A stretch of 64,000 nucleotides of DNA from NCBI GenBank assembly GCA_002309715.1, contig DBXW01000007.1, positions 16,707 through 80,706 on the forward strand. Direction: 5' to 3'. This stretch comes from Candidatus Avelusimicrobium cornigerorum. Lineage in GTDB: Bacteria; Elusimicrobiota; Elusimicrobia; Elusimicrobiales; Elusimicrobiaceae. The position numbers and the translations under genes were made by a program. Positions 26,568 to 34,560 of this stretch are shown here, piece by piece; positions within the stretch are counted from its first letter, which is position 1; each line of letters starts with the position of its first letter. The notes beneath the pieces are model-generated. The model searched no databases. It had not been told where the DNA came from and was given only the letters and a program-made list of their open reading frames with translations.

Positions 26568-28025
26568 ATGCGTATTCTCTTGCTTGGGGTATTATTACTT
26601 CCTTCTTTGCTAAATGCACAACCGTTGCAAAATTGGGTAGAAGAAAAAATCAAACATCCCGTTTTGCGTGGGGCTATTTGGGCCGGCATTGCCGTACCTT
26701 CCCAACAAAATCAAGGTCCGTTATTTGCTTTGCAAGACTCCACGCGACTCACTCCGGCCAGCACCCTTAAACTTTTAACAACCGCCGCCGCGTTGGAAAC
26801 ATTAGGACCGCATTACCGTTTTGAGACCAACCTTTATATGAAAGGAACACCAGATGGAAACGGCGTATTAAACGGGGAATTGTATTTACAAGGTGGCGGG
26901 GATATGACACTGGGCTCCACGCGCGTAGTCGGCGCAGAAACGTGGCAAGCAGTAGCCAAGCGTTGGGCAAACTCCGTCAAACAAGCGGGCGTGCGCCAAA
27001 TTAACGGTGACCTAATTGCCGATGTATCTTTGTTTGAAGGCCCTACAATCGCTCCTAAAGTAAATTGGGAAAATATGGGCAACTATTTTGCAGCCCCCGC
27101 TTCCCCCCTTTGTTTTAACGACAATTTGTTTGATATTTACTTCAAGTCCGAAACACACCCTAACCGCAACGTACTCGTAGATCACACCCAACCGGATTTA
27201 CCCGATGTGCATATTCAATCTTTTGTAATTACCGACGGAAAATCTAATAAAGATAACGCTTATGTATACGGTGCGCCCGGGCAATACGACTTAAAAATTT
27301 TCGGTACAATACCTACAAGCGCCAAAGGTTTTCACATCAAAGCCGCCTTGCCGGAGCCGGCACTTTTTGCCTTACAAGCGTTAGAGCAAGCCTTAAACGA
27401 ACAAGGTATTTCCGTAAACGGGCAAGTGAAAACTTCATCTCAATCCCCCGACTATTCCGCTATGCAACGGTTGGATAAATATCTTTCCCCCGAGTTAAAA
27501 GACATTATTTTTATTGTAAATAAACGCAGTTTCAATTTATATGCGGATATGTTGCTAAGGCAATTAGCCGTTCACGCCGGGCAAAAAGGGAGTATAGAAA
27601 ACGGACTAAACCAACTGAAACAATTTTTACTTACCCGGCATATTGCCGGCCTAAACGATACCGTGCTTTACGACGGTAGCGGTCTTTCGCGCGATAATTT
27701 GTTAACGCCCCGCGTATTGGTGGCCGTGCTTAATTATATGACACAAAGCCCATATTTTGAGTATTATTACAATTCGCTAGCCACCCCCAATGACCGTGGA
27801 GATTTATTAGTACTTCGGCGGTATTTGAAATCTAAAAAAAAGATTGAAGACGTACGCGTCAAAGGCGGCACAATTGATAACGTTAAAGCCATAGCCGGTT
27901 ACGTGCGCGCAGAAAACGGACAGTTAATCTCTTTTGTACTGATGGCCAATAATTTAGCGGGCAAAGATGAAGCCCTTTTCCGCATACACGAAGATATTAT
28001 TAAAGAATTATTGATGACGAAATAG
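26568..28025 (+). CDS. dacB: D-alanyl-D-alanine carboxypeptidase/endopeptidase (PBP4, S13)
   Basis: A 485-residue periplasmic penicillin-binding protein of the S13 family. It has a signal peptide (cleavage after LNA, residue 17). The active-site tetrad STLK is at residues 65-68, an SFN motif (SxN) lies in KRSFNLYADM, and the third motif appears as VKGGT where most relatives have KTGT. The inserted domains between motif 1 and 2 explain the length. It trims or cuts peptide cross-bridges in peptidoglycan. It ends 3 nt from the converging MATE gene. Confidence 0.93.
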   Translation: MRILLLGVLLLPSLLNAQPLQNWVEEKIKHPVLRGAIWAGIAVPSQQNQGPLFALQDSTRLTPASTLKLLTTAAALETLGPHYRFETNLYMKGTPDGNGVLNGELYLQGGGDMTLGSTRVVGAETWQAVAKRWANSVKQAGVRQINGDLIADVSLFEGPTIAPKVNWENMGNYFAAPASPLCFNDNLFDIYFKSETHPNRNVLVDHTQPDLPDVHIQSFVITDGKSNKDNAYVYGAPGQYDLKIFGTIPTSAKGFHIKAALPEPALFALQALEQALNEQGISVNGQVKTSSQSPDYSAMQRLDKYLSPELKDIIFIVNKRSFNLYADMLLRQLAVHAGQKGSIENGLNQLKQFLLTRHIAGLNDTVLYDGSGLSRDNLLTPRVLVAVLNYMTQSPYFEYYYNSLATPNDRGDLLVLRRYLKSKKKIEDVRVKGGTIDNVKAIAGYVRAENGQLISFVLMANNLAGKDEALFRIHEDIIKELLMTK

Positions 28026-28028
28026 TTT

Positions 28029-29399
28029 TTACGCACCGGTAATTTCTATTTTTTTCCACTTACCTTGCAGAAACCGCACTCCCATCAGCAACGCCGTCAG
28101 CCAAGCATAAAACGTCAGCCACGCCCACACCCATACAACCGACATTTTCCACACATACACAATTAGCCACGTTCCGGGAATCAAAAGTCCCCACGCACAC
28201 GTAAGCATCACCGTCATATAAAACTTTGTATCTCCCGCACCGCGCAACGCTTCGCCAAAAATTAAATAGGTTGCGTCTCCCACTACAAAAAAACTCATCA
28301 GTCGCATTAACGGATATGTCTTAGCGGCAATTTCCGCCGAATTTACCGATTCGGGCGAAATAAAAAGTCCTACAAAAAAGGGTGTTAAAAAAAAGAATAT
28401 AAGCCCCACGCTTACCGCATACGTATAACCGATTTTGCACGCATTTTTTACCACCTGAACACTCAAATCAGGGCGTTTGAGTCCTTGATATTTGCTAACG
28501 AGAATTTGTATTCCAATGCCTAGTCCAAGCACCAGCATAAAAACCACCGGTTGCATAGACATTACCACATTGCTTGCCTCCAGCGAAACCACGTCAATAT
28601 GTCCCACCATAAACGTAAAAAGTGTAAAAGACATAATATCCATTAAAAACCCAAAACCGTTAGGAATGCCGAAACGTAGAAGCCGCGAAAACACCGGTTT
28701 ATAAAACCCGGCTAACTGCGTAATACGATATTCTTTACGTATACGCGCCCCCAAAAGTAACCCGATGTAAATAAGCGTTATAGATAGCGAGCCTAACACG
28801 GTAGACCACCCCGCCCCGCTAATGCCCATTTGCGGGAAGCCAAGTTTTCCAAAAATCATCACATAGCCTAAGATGATGTTTATCGTATTGCCAATCAGCG
28901 CGGCATACATCGGAATTTTTGTTTGTCCGCGCCCGCTAAAAAAACTTGACAGCGCATTATTGACCACCACAAGGCCCGCAAATAAATTCAAAATAGTAAA
29001 GTAATTGATTTCAAGCGCAGTCACTTCCGGGCTATGATGAAACGCACGGATAAGTGCATTGCCCACCGGCGTCAACCCTGCAAGAACAACGGAAGATATG
29101 ACTGCCACCAGCACGCCTTGCCATAGAGAAATGGTAACGGATGCAAATTTCTTTTTCGCATAATACTGTGAAATGAAAACCCCGGTGTAACCGGCCACGC
29201 CCATAAAAAGACTGGCAAACGTTAACGCAAGTGCGCCCGCCGGCACACATGCCGCTAACGCTTCGTGCGAATACCACGACAAAAACATGCGATCGGCAAA
29301 TTGCATGACCACTTGAGCCGCCATCGTAATAATCAGCGGATAGGAAAGTGTCCACAATTCACTTAAAGAGGCTTGCGCGTATGATTTTTTGGGTTTCAT
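28029..29399 (-). CDS. MATE-family efflux transporter
   Basis: A 456-residue polytopic protein with about 12 hydrophobic segments in two similar halves. The family motif ELWTLSYPLIITMAAQVVMQ lies at the start, with a gap of charged cytoplasmic loop in the middle. MATE proteins export drugs, toxic compounds or metabolites using proton or sodium gradients; the substrate is unknown. I chose the ATG at 29399 (MKPKKSYAQ). An in-frame TTG at 29450 would put the cold-shock terminator inside the coding region and add 17 residues of non-family sequence. Confidence 0.88.
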   Translation of the reverse strand: MKPKKSYAQASLSELWTLSYPLIITMAAQVVMQFADRMFLSWYSHEALAACVPAGALALTFASLFMGVAGYTGVFISQYYAKKKFASVTISLWQGVLVAVISSVVLAGLTPVGNALIRAFHHSPEVTALEINYFTILNLFAGLVVVNNALSSFFSGRGQTKIPMYAALIGNTINIILGYVMIFGKLGFPQMGISGAGWSTVLGSLSITLIYIGLLLGARIRKEYRITQLAGFYKPVFSRLLRFGIPNGFGFLMDIMSFTLFTFMVGHIDVVSLEASNVVMSMQPVVFMLVLGLGIGIQILVSKYQGLKRPDLSVQVVKNACKIGYTYAVSVGLIFFFLTPFFVGLFISPESVNSAEIAAKTYPLMRLMSFFVVGDATYLIFGEALRGAGDTKFYMTVMLTCAWGLLIPGTWLIVYVWKMSVVWVWAWLTFYAWLTALLMGVRFLQGKWKKIEITGA

Positions 29400-29408
29400 T
29401 TTGTCTAC

Positions 29409-29433
29409 AAAAAAAGAGCCCCTTGCGGGGCCC
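29409..29433 (-). terminator. Intrinsic terminator of the cold-shock gene
   Basis: On the minus strand the stem GGGCCCC/GGGGCTC around GCAA is followed by seven T. It lies between the csp stop and the MATE ATG at 29399. Confidence 0.85.
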
Positions 29434-29453
29434 TTTGAAAAGTCTTTCAAAAC

Positions 29454-29657
29454 TTATAGTTTGACGACTTTAACGGCCTTCGGGCCTTTTTCAGATTCTA
29501 CGACTTCAAATTCCACTTCTTGACCTTCGGCCAAGGTTTTGAAACCGTCGCCTTGAATTTCTTGATAGTGCACAAAGAGATCTTTAGAACCATCTTCGGG
29601 GGTTACGAAACCGTAACCTTTTTGATCGTTAAACCACTTCACTTTTCCTTTAGGCAT
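29454..29657 (-). CDS. csp: Cold-shock domain protein
   Basis: A 67-residue single OB-fold CspA-type protein that binds single-stranded RNA and DNA as an RNA chaperone. RNP1 reads KGYGFVTPE and RNP2 reads LFVHYQEI (usually VFVHxSAI). The start [12 protein letters not shown] is canonical, supported by an AAGGAAG site. Its promoter is probably near 29720-29750, giving a leader of about 57 nt with a small CGGTTTACCG hairpin, which is in line with the long structured leaders of cold-regulated csp genes. It has its own terminator. Confidence 0.96.
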   Translation of the reverse strand: MPKGKVKWFNDQKGYGFVTPEDGSKDLFVHYQEIQGDGFKTLAEGQEVEFEVVESEKGPKAVKVVKL

Positions 29658-29719
29658 GTTACTTATACTTCCTTACTTTAATTAAATTAGGCATCCGGTA
29701 AACCGAAGTACCTATAAGT

Positions 29720-29750
29720 ATTATACTATAAATTTCTATAAAAAACGCAA
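29720..29750 (-). promoter_or_regulatory. Probable promoter of the cold-shock gene
   Basis: On the minus strand there is a perfect TATAAT (29720-29725) and TTGCGT (29745-29750) with a 19-nt spacer, longer than ideal. The -10 box is convincing and the -35 less so. Confidence 0.45.
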
Positions 29751-29786
29751 GTGATTTTTCTACTTTTTACGCACCCTGAAAAATTT

Positions 29787-29792
29787 TATAAT
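29787..29792 (+). promoter_or_regulatory. -10 box directly before ftcD
   Basis: A perfect TATAAT ends 6 nt before the ftcD ATG, with only a weak TTTTAC at a 16-nt distance as -35. There is no Shine-Dalgarno, so a leaderless transcript is likely, as proposed for cdd. Confidence 0.4.
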
Positions 29793-29798
29793 AAAGAT

Positions 29799-30764
29799 AT
29801 GCAAATTATAGAAGCCGTACCCAATATTTCCGACGGAGAACACCCGGATATTATCGCCCGGGTAGTTGCTGCCGCCAGCGTACCCGGGGCACATGTGTTA
29901 CATGTGGACAGCAATGCTGATGCCAACCGAACTGTCATTACAATAGCAGGTAATCCGCAAGCCGTGGCGGAAAGTACCTTCCTTTTAATACACACGGCCA
30001 GTCAACTGATTGACATGCGTACGCAACGCGGCGCGCACCCGCGGCTGGGCGCAACGGATGTTTGCCCGCTTGTACCCGTACAAGATATTTCCATTGAAGA
30101 AACATCCCGACTTGCGGAAAAATTAGCACAAAAAGCGGCAGATAACTTACATATTCCCATTTATTTATATGAAGAAAACGCGCGCACAAAAGAGCGCCGA
30201 AATTTAGCATTTATCCGCTGCGGAGAATATGAAAGATTGCCGGATAAATTGCGCACATTGCCGCCGGATTTCGGCCCCAAAACATGGAACGAACACGTCG
30301 CAAAAACGGGAGCCACAGTAATCGGTGCGCGTAAATTTTTAATTGCATTTAATATGTCTCTTAACACGCAAGATGTTACAATCGCGCGCGAAATTGCCAC
30401 ACAACTGCGCGAAAAAAACGGCGGATTAAAATGCGTCAAGGCGATCGGTTGGTATATGCCTGCCTACCGTTGCGCGCAAGTATCGTGCAATTTAACGGAC
30501 TTTACCCAAACAGGTTTGTCCGAAGTTTTTGAGACGTGTAAAAAATTAGCCGCCACTCGCGGCCTACAAATTACGGCGGGAGAACTGATCGGTCTAGTGC
30601 CGCAAGAAGCACTTATCAAAGCCGGCCATTTTTATTTACCCGAAGAAAAAAATACCGCCACGCTTATAGACGCGGCGGTCAATAAATTACTTCTAAATAA
30701 TATCCTACCTTTCAAACCTAACGAACGCATTTTAGAGCGTGTATTAAATTCACTTTATTTATAA
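29799..30764 (+). CDS. ftcD: Glutamate formimidoyltransferase
   Basis: A 321-residue protein of the FTCD N-terminal family. It transfers the formimino group of formiminoglutamate to tetrahydrofolate in histidine breakdown, or the formyl group in related enzymes. Typical stretches are IIEAVPNISDG at the start, MRTQRGAHPRLGATDVCPL near residue 75 and VKAIGWYMP near residue 215. I place the start at the ATG at 29799; an upstream non-ATG start would add residues with no family match. The cyclodeaminase domain is absent. Its 3' end overlaps the converging gene at 30755 by 10 nt. No other hut gene is nearby. Confidence 0.9.
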   Translation: MQIIEAVPNISDGEHPDIIARVVAAASVPGAHVLHVDSNADANRTVITIAGNPQAVAESTFLLIHTASQLIDMRTQRGAHPRLGATDVCPLVPVQDISIEETSRLAEKLAQKAADNLHIPIYLYEENARTKERRNLAFIRCGEYERLPDKLRTLPPDFGPKTWNEHVAKTGATVIGARKFLIAFNMSLNTQDVTIAREIATQLREKNGGLKCVKAIGWYMPAYRCAQVSCNLTDFTQTGLSEVFETCKKLAATRGLQITAGELIGLVPQEALIKAGHFYLPEEKNTATLIDAAVNKLLLNNILPFKPNERILERVLNSLYL

Positions 30765-31897
30765 GGCGGCATATATAACTCTTGGATATACTGCGTTACT
30801 TCCGGTTTTAACAGTAACGCGGTAATGTTTGTATCCGGGTATTGTTGCACCATTTTATGAAAGAAAACTGCCAATTTCCCATAATCTATCACACTGTTCA
30901 CGTTCGGATATTTTACTTCCGTCATTAAATCAATCCCCATCACTTTTTTATACAAGATATCTGCCAACATAATATCTTGCACACTATTCGGAAGTTCCGT
31001 TAGCACATACACCCCTTCCACGGATTCTAACACTCCCGGAAAGAAATTTTGCACGTGTAACAACTCGTGTAATGCACACAACGCTATCGGAAAATAGGCT
31101 CCTTTTTCTTTTGAAAAAATCGGAGACAAAACCACTTGCACATTCCAATTATTGTAGTGATTATCCAAATCGGAAATAAACGTCACGCTCCGGAAATCTT
31201 CCATCAGCGCATCTTGCATAAAAAGTGTCATCCATTCCCTAGACACCCCCAACTTTTCTTCACCCCGGCTATATAACATTTCCCAAGCCATCGGCTCTAT
31301 TTTGTCACGAAGATTCAACGGTAACATCTTAAACCGATTGCCGTCATATAATTTTTCGCTCAACCATCTATACGCCCAATTTTCCCCGAACTTCTCTTCC
31401 AAATCCCTGAAATCAGCAGCATACGCCCCCAAAATATTGGAATTTTCCGCAAAGTAGGAAATACGGATACGCGGAATCTCGTTAGGAAAATACTTAAGCA
31501 GTTTATACCCGGCCAAATAGGCCTTCATCGTATTTACATCGTTGACATCAGGTAAACCGTTATTCAATTTTACCGTATCCAATTTTCCACGGTAAAAATC
31601 ACTTTGCTTTTGCGGTAACTTATCCAATAAATTTTCCATACGCACAAAAACATCTTGCGCTTGTTCGGGCGTAGGTTGATAATTTTTGCCAACATACCGT
31701 TCCGGCCCTCCTGCCGCTCGTGAAGCCGCCATTTGTGCGTCAATTTCCCGTTGTATTTTTGCGGCAATGTTATCAGAAGCAACCGATTGCCCAACAGTAG
31801 CCCCTACCGGACGAGCTATTTTACCCACCATCTGCTGTGCCGACGCAGTACCAACAGCTATAAAAACACTTACGATAAACAGAAATATTTTTTTCAT
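30755..31897 (-). CDS. Secreted protein with an HELLH zinc-protease-like motif
   Basis: A 380-residue protein with a signal peptide (cleavage after ASA, residue 20). I do not recognise the family. The sequence ALHELLHVQ at about residues 275-283 has the HExxH pattern of zincin metallopeptidases, set in a hydrophobic helix context, with candidate third-ligand acidic residues 10-13 positions later (Glu291, Glu294). The N-terminal 100 residues are charged and probably helical. A periplasmic or secreted peptidase is plausible but not shown. An AGGGGA site precedes the ATG. The stop overlaps ftcD on the opposite strand. Confidence 0.75.
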   Translation of the reverse strand: MKKIFLFIVSVFIAVGTASAQQMVGKIARPVGATVGQSVASDNIAAKIQREIDAQMAASRAAGGPERYVGKNYQPTPEQAQDVFVRMENLLDKLPQKQSDFYRGKLDTVKLNNGLPDVNDVNTMKAYLAGYKLLKYFPNEIPRIRISYFAENSNILGAYAADFRDLEEKFGENWAYRWLSEKLYDGNRFKMLPLNLRDKIEPMAWEMLYSRGEEKLGVSREWMTLFMQDALMEDFRSVTFISDLDNHYNNWNVQVVLSPIFSKEKGAYFPIALCALHELLHVQNFFPGVLESVEGVYVLTELPNSVQDIMLADILYKKVMGIDLMTEVKYPNVNSVIDYGKLAVFFHKMVQQYPDTNITALLLKPEVTQYIQELYMPPYK

Positions 31898-31953
31898 AGT
31901 TTCCCCTATACTTATAGGATACGGGTTTTAGTCGGCAGGGACAAGAGTCTTTA

Positions 31954-31978
31954 GGCCCAATTTACGACTGGGCCTTTT
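31954..31978. terminator. Possible terminator hairpin downstream of rsmA
   Basis: A GGCCCA/TGGGCC stem with a 9-nt loop is followed by TTTT on the plus strand only. It lies between rsmA and the HELLH-protein gene, both on the minus strand, where the T run is absent. It is a weak candidate. Confidence 0.3.
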
Positions 31979-31996
31979 GGCACTTTCGGACAAGTT

Positions 31997-32755
31997 TTAT
32001 ATAAGTAAAACAAGTTTTACATACTCTTCCGGGGTAAGTTGTTCCGGGCGAACAGTAAGCGACAAATGTAAATTTTCCAACGCGGCAGAAATTTTTTCTT
32101 TATCGTATCCCCCCAAAACAAGCGCATTTAAGAGAGTTTTTCGGCGGTGTAAAAAAGCGGTGACTACCAAACGGCGTAATTTTTCCCACGGCACCGAAGG
32201 CGGAGTAATTTTTTCAAAAGCCAGCACGGCACTTTCTACTTTCGGTGGCGGCGCAAATGCACTGCGGCCCACTTTGCAAATTAAATTTATCCGCGCGCGA
32301 AGTTGGCTAAAAATACTTAACGGACCATAAAATTCATCTCCCGCTTGAGCGCGTATTTTTTGCGCGTGCTCTTTCTGAAACATAAAAACCGCGGTCTGAA
32401 AATGCGTCCACGCCAACACTTTATCCAAAATTTCCGCCGCGTCAATATAAGGTAAATTGCTGACAAACTCCGTCGGCACAGCGGGCAAACTTGCCAAATC
32501 AAACTTTAAAAAATTTTGCGCTACGATAGTAACTTGCGCCTGCCCCGGCAAATGCGCGCGTAAAAAAGAAACCATTTCCGGATCAATTTCCACAACGGTA
32601 AAATTGGTTAAGCCGCGTGCAATAAGCGCATTTGTCAGCGCACCTTTGCCGGGGCCGATTTCTACTATATTTTGCGCTCGCAAGAGTAACGCGGCATCCA
32701 CAATTTGCGTGATAATGTTTTTATCAATTAAAAAATGTTGACCGTATTTTTGCAT
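31997..32755 (-). CDS. rsmA: 16S rRNA (adenine1518-N6/adenine1519-N6)-dimethyltransferase
   Basis: A 252-residue KsgA/RsmA-type methyltransferase that dimethylates two adjacent adenines in the 3' hairpin of 16S rRNA late in 30S assembly. Motifs are clear: the QKYGQHFLIDKN start, SAM-binding VEIGPGKGALT near residue 37, VVEIDPEMV and the catalytic NLPYIDAAEIL (NLPY where relatives have NLPY/NPPY). The C-terminal domain ends with FLHRRKTLLNAL, also typical. It follows the TPR gene after 2 nt. Confidence 0.95.
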   Translation of the reverse strand: MQKYGQHFLIDKNIITQIVDAALLLRAQNIVEIGPGKGALTNALIARGLTNFTVVEIDPEMVSFLRAHLPGQAQVTIVAQNFLKFDLASLPAVPTEFVSNLPYIDAAEILDKVLAWTHFQTAVFMFQKEHAQKIRAQAGDEFYGPLSIFSQLRARINLICKVGRSAFAPPPKVESAVLAFEKITPPSVPWEKLRRLVVTAFLHRRKTLLNALVLGGYDKEKISAALENLHLSLTVRPEQLTPEEYVKLVLLI

Positions 32756-32757
32756 AG

Positions 32758-34449
32758 TTAATTATCGGTTAAAATTTTCAGATTGCGTTTCGCGATTTTA
32801 TTATCCGGGGCAATTTCCAACGCGCGCGAATAGTATGCGCGGGCCGCGTCGTCGTTATCGGCGATGACCGCCGCTGTACCCAACCCAAGTTGCGCCAGTG
32901 CATCTTGCGGGCTTTGCTGGGCGGCCCGAGAAAAATTTTCCTGTGCGCCGGCAGCATCGCCTTTGGCCAAATCGGCCACGCCCTGAAGTAACGCACAGAT
33001 ATCTCCGGGCGGGCAAACAAATTCTTGTAAATCTTCCTCGGCTTCTTGGACAAACTTCAGCCACGTGCGGCCCATTACCCACAGCCCCATATCATTACCC
33101 ACCACACGCGGATCATACACAGCCTTAGGCGGAGTAGAACGGTTTTGCGTGATAGCCCCGGTTGCCCGGTAATCAATGGTACGGCCCTGAAGTGATAAAT
33201 TAACCGCGTAATCTTGCGGTGCTTGTGAAACGGCTTGACGCAACGAAGCCGTAAAATTTTCTATTTGTTTGGCGCGGGCAGTTGCGTCGGCGGCGGGCAA
33301 AGTAAAAGCACGTTTAAACGTACGCGGCGTGCCGGCGTCTGCCACCGAGCCGGACAAAGACGGCGAAGGCCGGAGTTTTTGATATTCCCGCTCAAAAGAA
33401 TTACTACTACGGCCTTGTGGTTGATTATTTTGCGCGGGGGGCAGATATTCCAAAGAAACCTCTATTTGCACCGGTTTAGCGGCGGGCACTTTGGTAAGAT
33501 TGTCCGCAAATTTTTCAATTTGTTTTTCAAAATCTTTCGGGGCGGTACCGCTAGCGCGGTAGGCGGCGTTAAGCGCTAGGCCGTCTTGATTAAATTTAGC
33601 AATAGAAAAAGATTCTTCCAAAACATCCCGGGCGTTTTTTTCTTGCCCCAGCCGCACGAGCAAAAACGCATAACGTAGCCGCGCCACATAATCGCCGGGT
33701 TTAGTTTTGACGGCTTTTTTATAAAATTTTAATGCTTCTTGTAACCGCCCGCGGCTTTCGTACAAAGCGGCTAAACTAAGTTGTGCATCTTCATAAGCAG
33801 AAAAAAAGTGCAAAGCCTTTTTGAAAGATTCTTCGGCCTGGCTGTCTCGCCCGAGCATTTCGTAAAGCGTGCCTAATTGATAATGGTATAACGGCTCACG
33901 CGGGGCGAGTTCACTGGCACGGCGGAAGTGTTCCAACGCATCTTCCAATTTATGTTGTACGGCGTAGGTAGAGCCCAAATTCATGTGGGTATCGGCCTTA
34001 TTAGAATCTAAACGGTTGGCAGTTAAAAAATACTCTTGCGCGGAAGAAATATCCCCCTTCCATCCGGCGGCAATACCTAAAAGTTGGTAAGCCATGGGGT
34101 TATTGGGGTTTAAGCGCAAGGCCTCTTTATATTCGCTGATAGCGTCGTCCACTTTGCCGGCCCAATACAAAGACGCGCCGAGCAGCAAATAGGCCATAGG
34201 GTCTTTGGAATTTTTGACAACCGCTTTAGCAAAACTGTTAGACGCATCTTGATAGCGGGTTTGAGCCATTTCACTCATCCCGCGGCGCATATCGGAGACG
34301 GACTGCTCCGCCATAATTTGGTCCCATACAGTTTGGGAATAGTCGGTCTTGATAGTGGGCTTACTAAACGAAAAGGGAAAACGCGCTTGTGCGGTAGTGG
34401 CAAGCAGTACCGCAGACAGCGTGATAGAAAAAGCGCGTTTTTTATTCAT
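32758..34449 (-). CDS. Secreted TPR-repeat protein
   Basis: A 563-residue protein with a signal peptide (MNKKRAFSITLSAVLLATTAQA). At least six tetratricopeptide repeats cover about residues 55-260 (for example AYLLLGASLYWAGKVDDAI and YHYQLGTLYEMLGRDSQAE), and one or two more lie near the C-terminus. The central 200 residues are less regular. TPR domains mediate protein-protein contacts; the partner is unknown. I start at the ATG at 34449, since 12 further upstream residues would mask the signal peptide. It sits between rsmA and the terminator of the large accessory region, so it need not belong to that region. Confidence 0.85.
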   Translation of the reverse strand: MNKKRAFSITLSAVLLATTAQARFPFSFSKPTIKTDYSQTVWDQIMAEQSVSDMRRGMSEMAQTRYQDASNSFAKAVVKNSKDPMAYLLLGASLYWAGKVDDAISEYKEALRLNPNNPMAYQLLGIAAGWKGDISSAQEYFLTANRLDSNKADTHMNLGSTYAVQHKLEDALEHFRRASELAPREPLYHYQLGTLYEMLGRDSQAEESFKKALHFFSAYEDAQLSLAALYESRGRLQEALKFYKKAVKTKPGDYVARLRYAFLLVRLGQEKNARDVLEESFSIAKFNQDGLALNAAYRASGTAPKDFEKQIEKFADNLTKVPAAKPVQIEVSLEYLPPAQNNQPQGRSSNSFEREYQKLRPSPSLSGSVADAGTPRTFKRAFTLPAADATARAKQIENFTASLRQAVSQAPQDYAVNLSLQGRTIDYRATGAITQNRSTPPKAVYDPRVVGNDMGLWVMGRTWLKFVQEAEEDLQEFVCPPGDICALLQGVADLAKGDAAGAQENFSRAAQQSPQDALAQLGLGTAAVIADNDDAARAYYSRALEIAPDNKIAKRNLKILTDN

Positions 34450-34519
34450 AAGTATATGATAGAAAAAAGGGCACGACACGGGCAAATGCGGATAGCCGTA
34501 AAAGGGAACAAAAGGACAA

Positions 34520-34552
34520 AAAAATCCCCCGAAGATTTCTCTTCGGGGGATT
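34520..34552 (-). terminator. Intrinsic terminator closing the accessory region
   Basis: A 13-bp stem (minus strand AATCCCCCGAAGA pairing with TCTTCGGGGGATT, loop GAAA) is followed by a T run, just past the stop at 34561. Confidence 0.93.
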
Positions 34553-34560
34553 TTGTAAGA

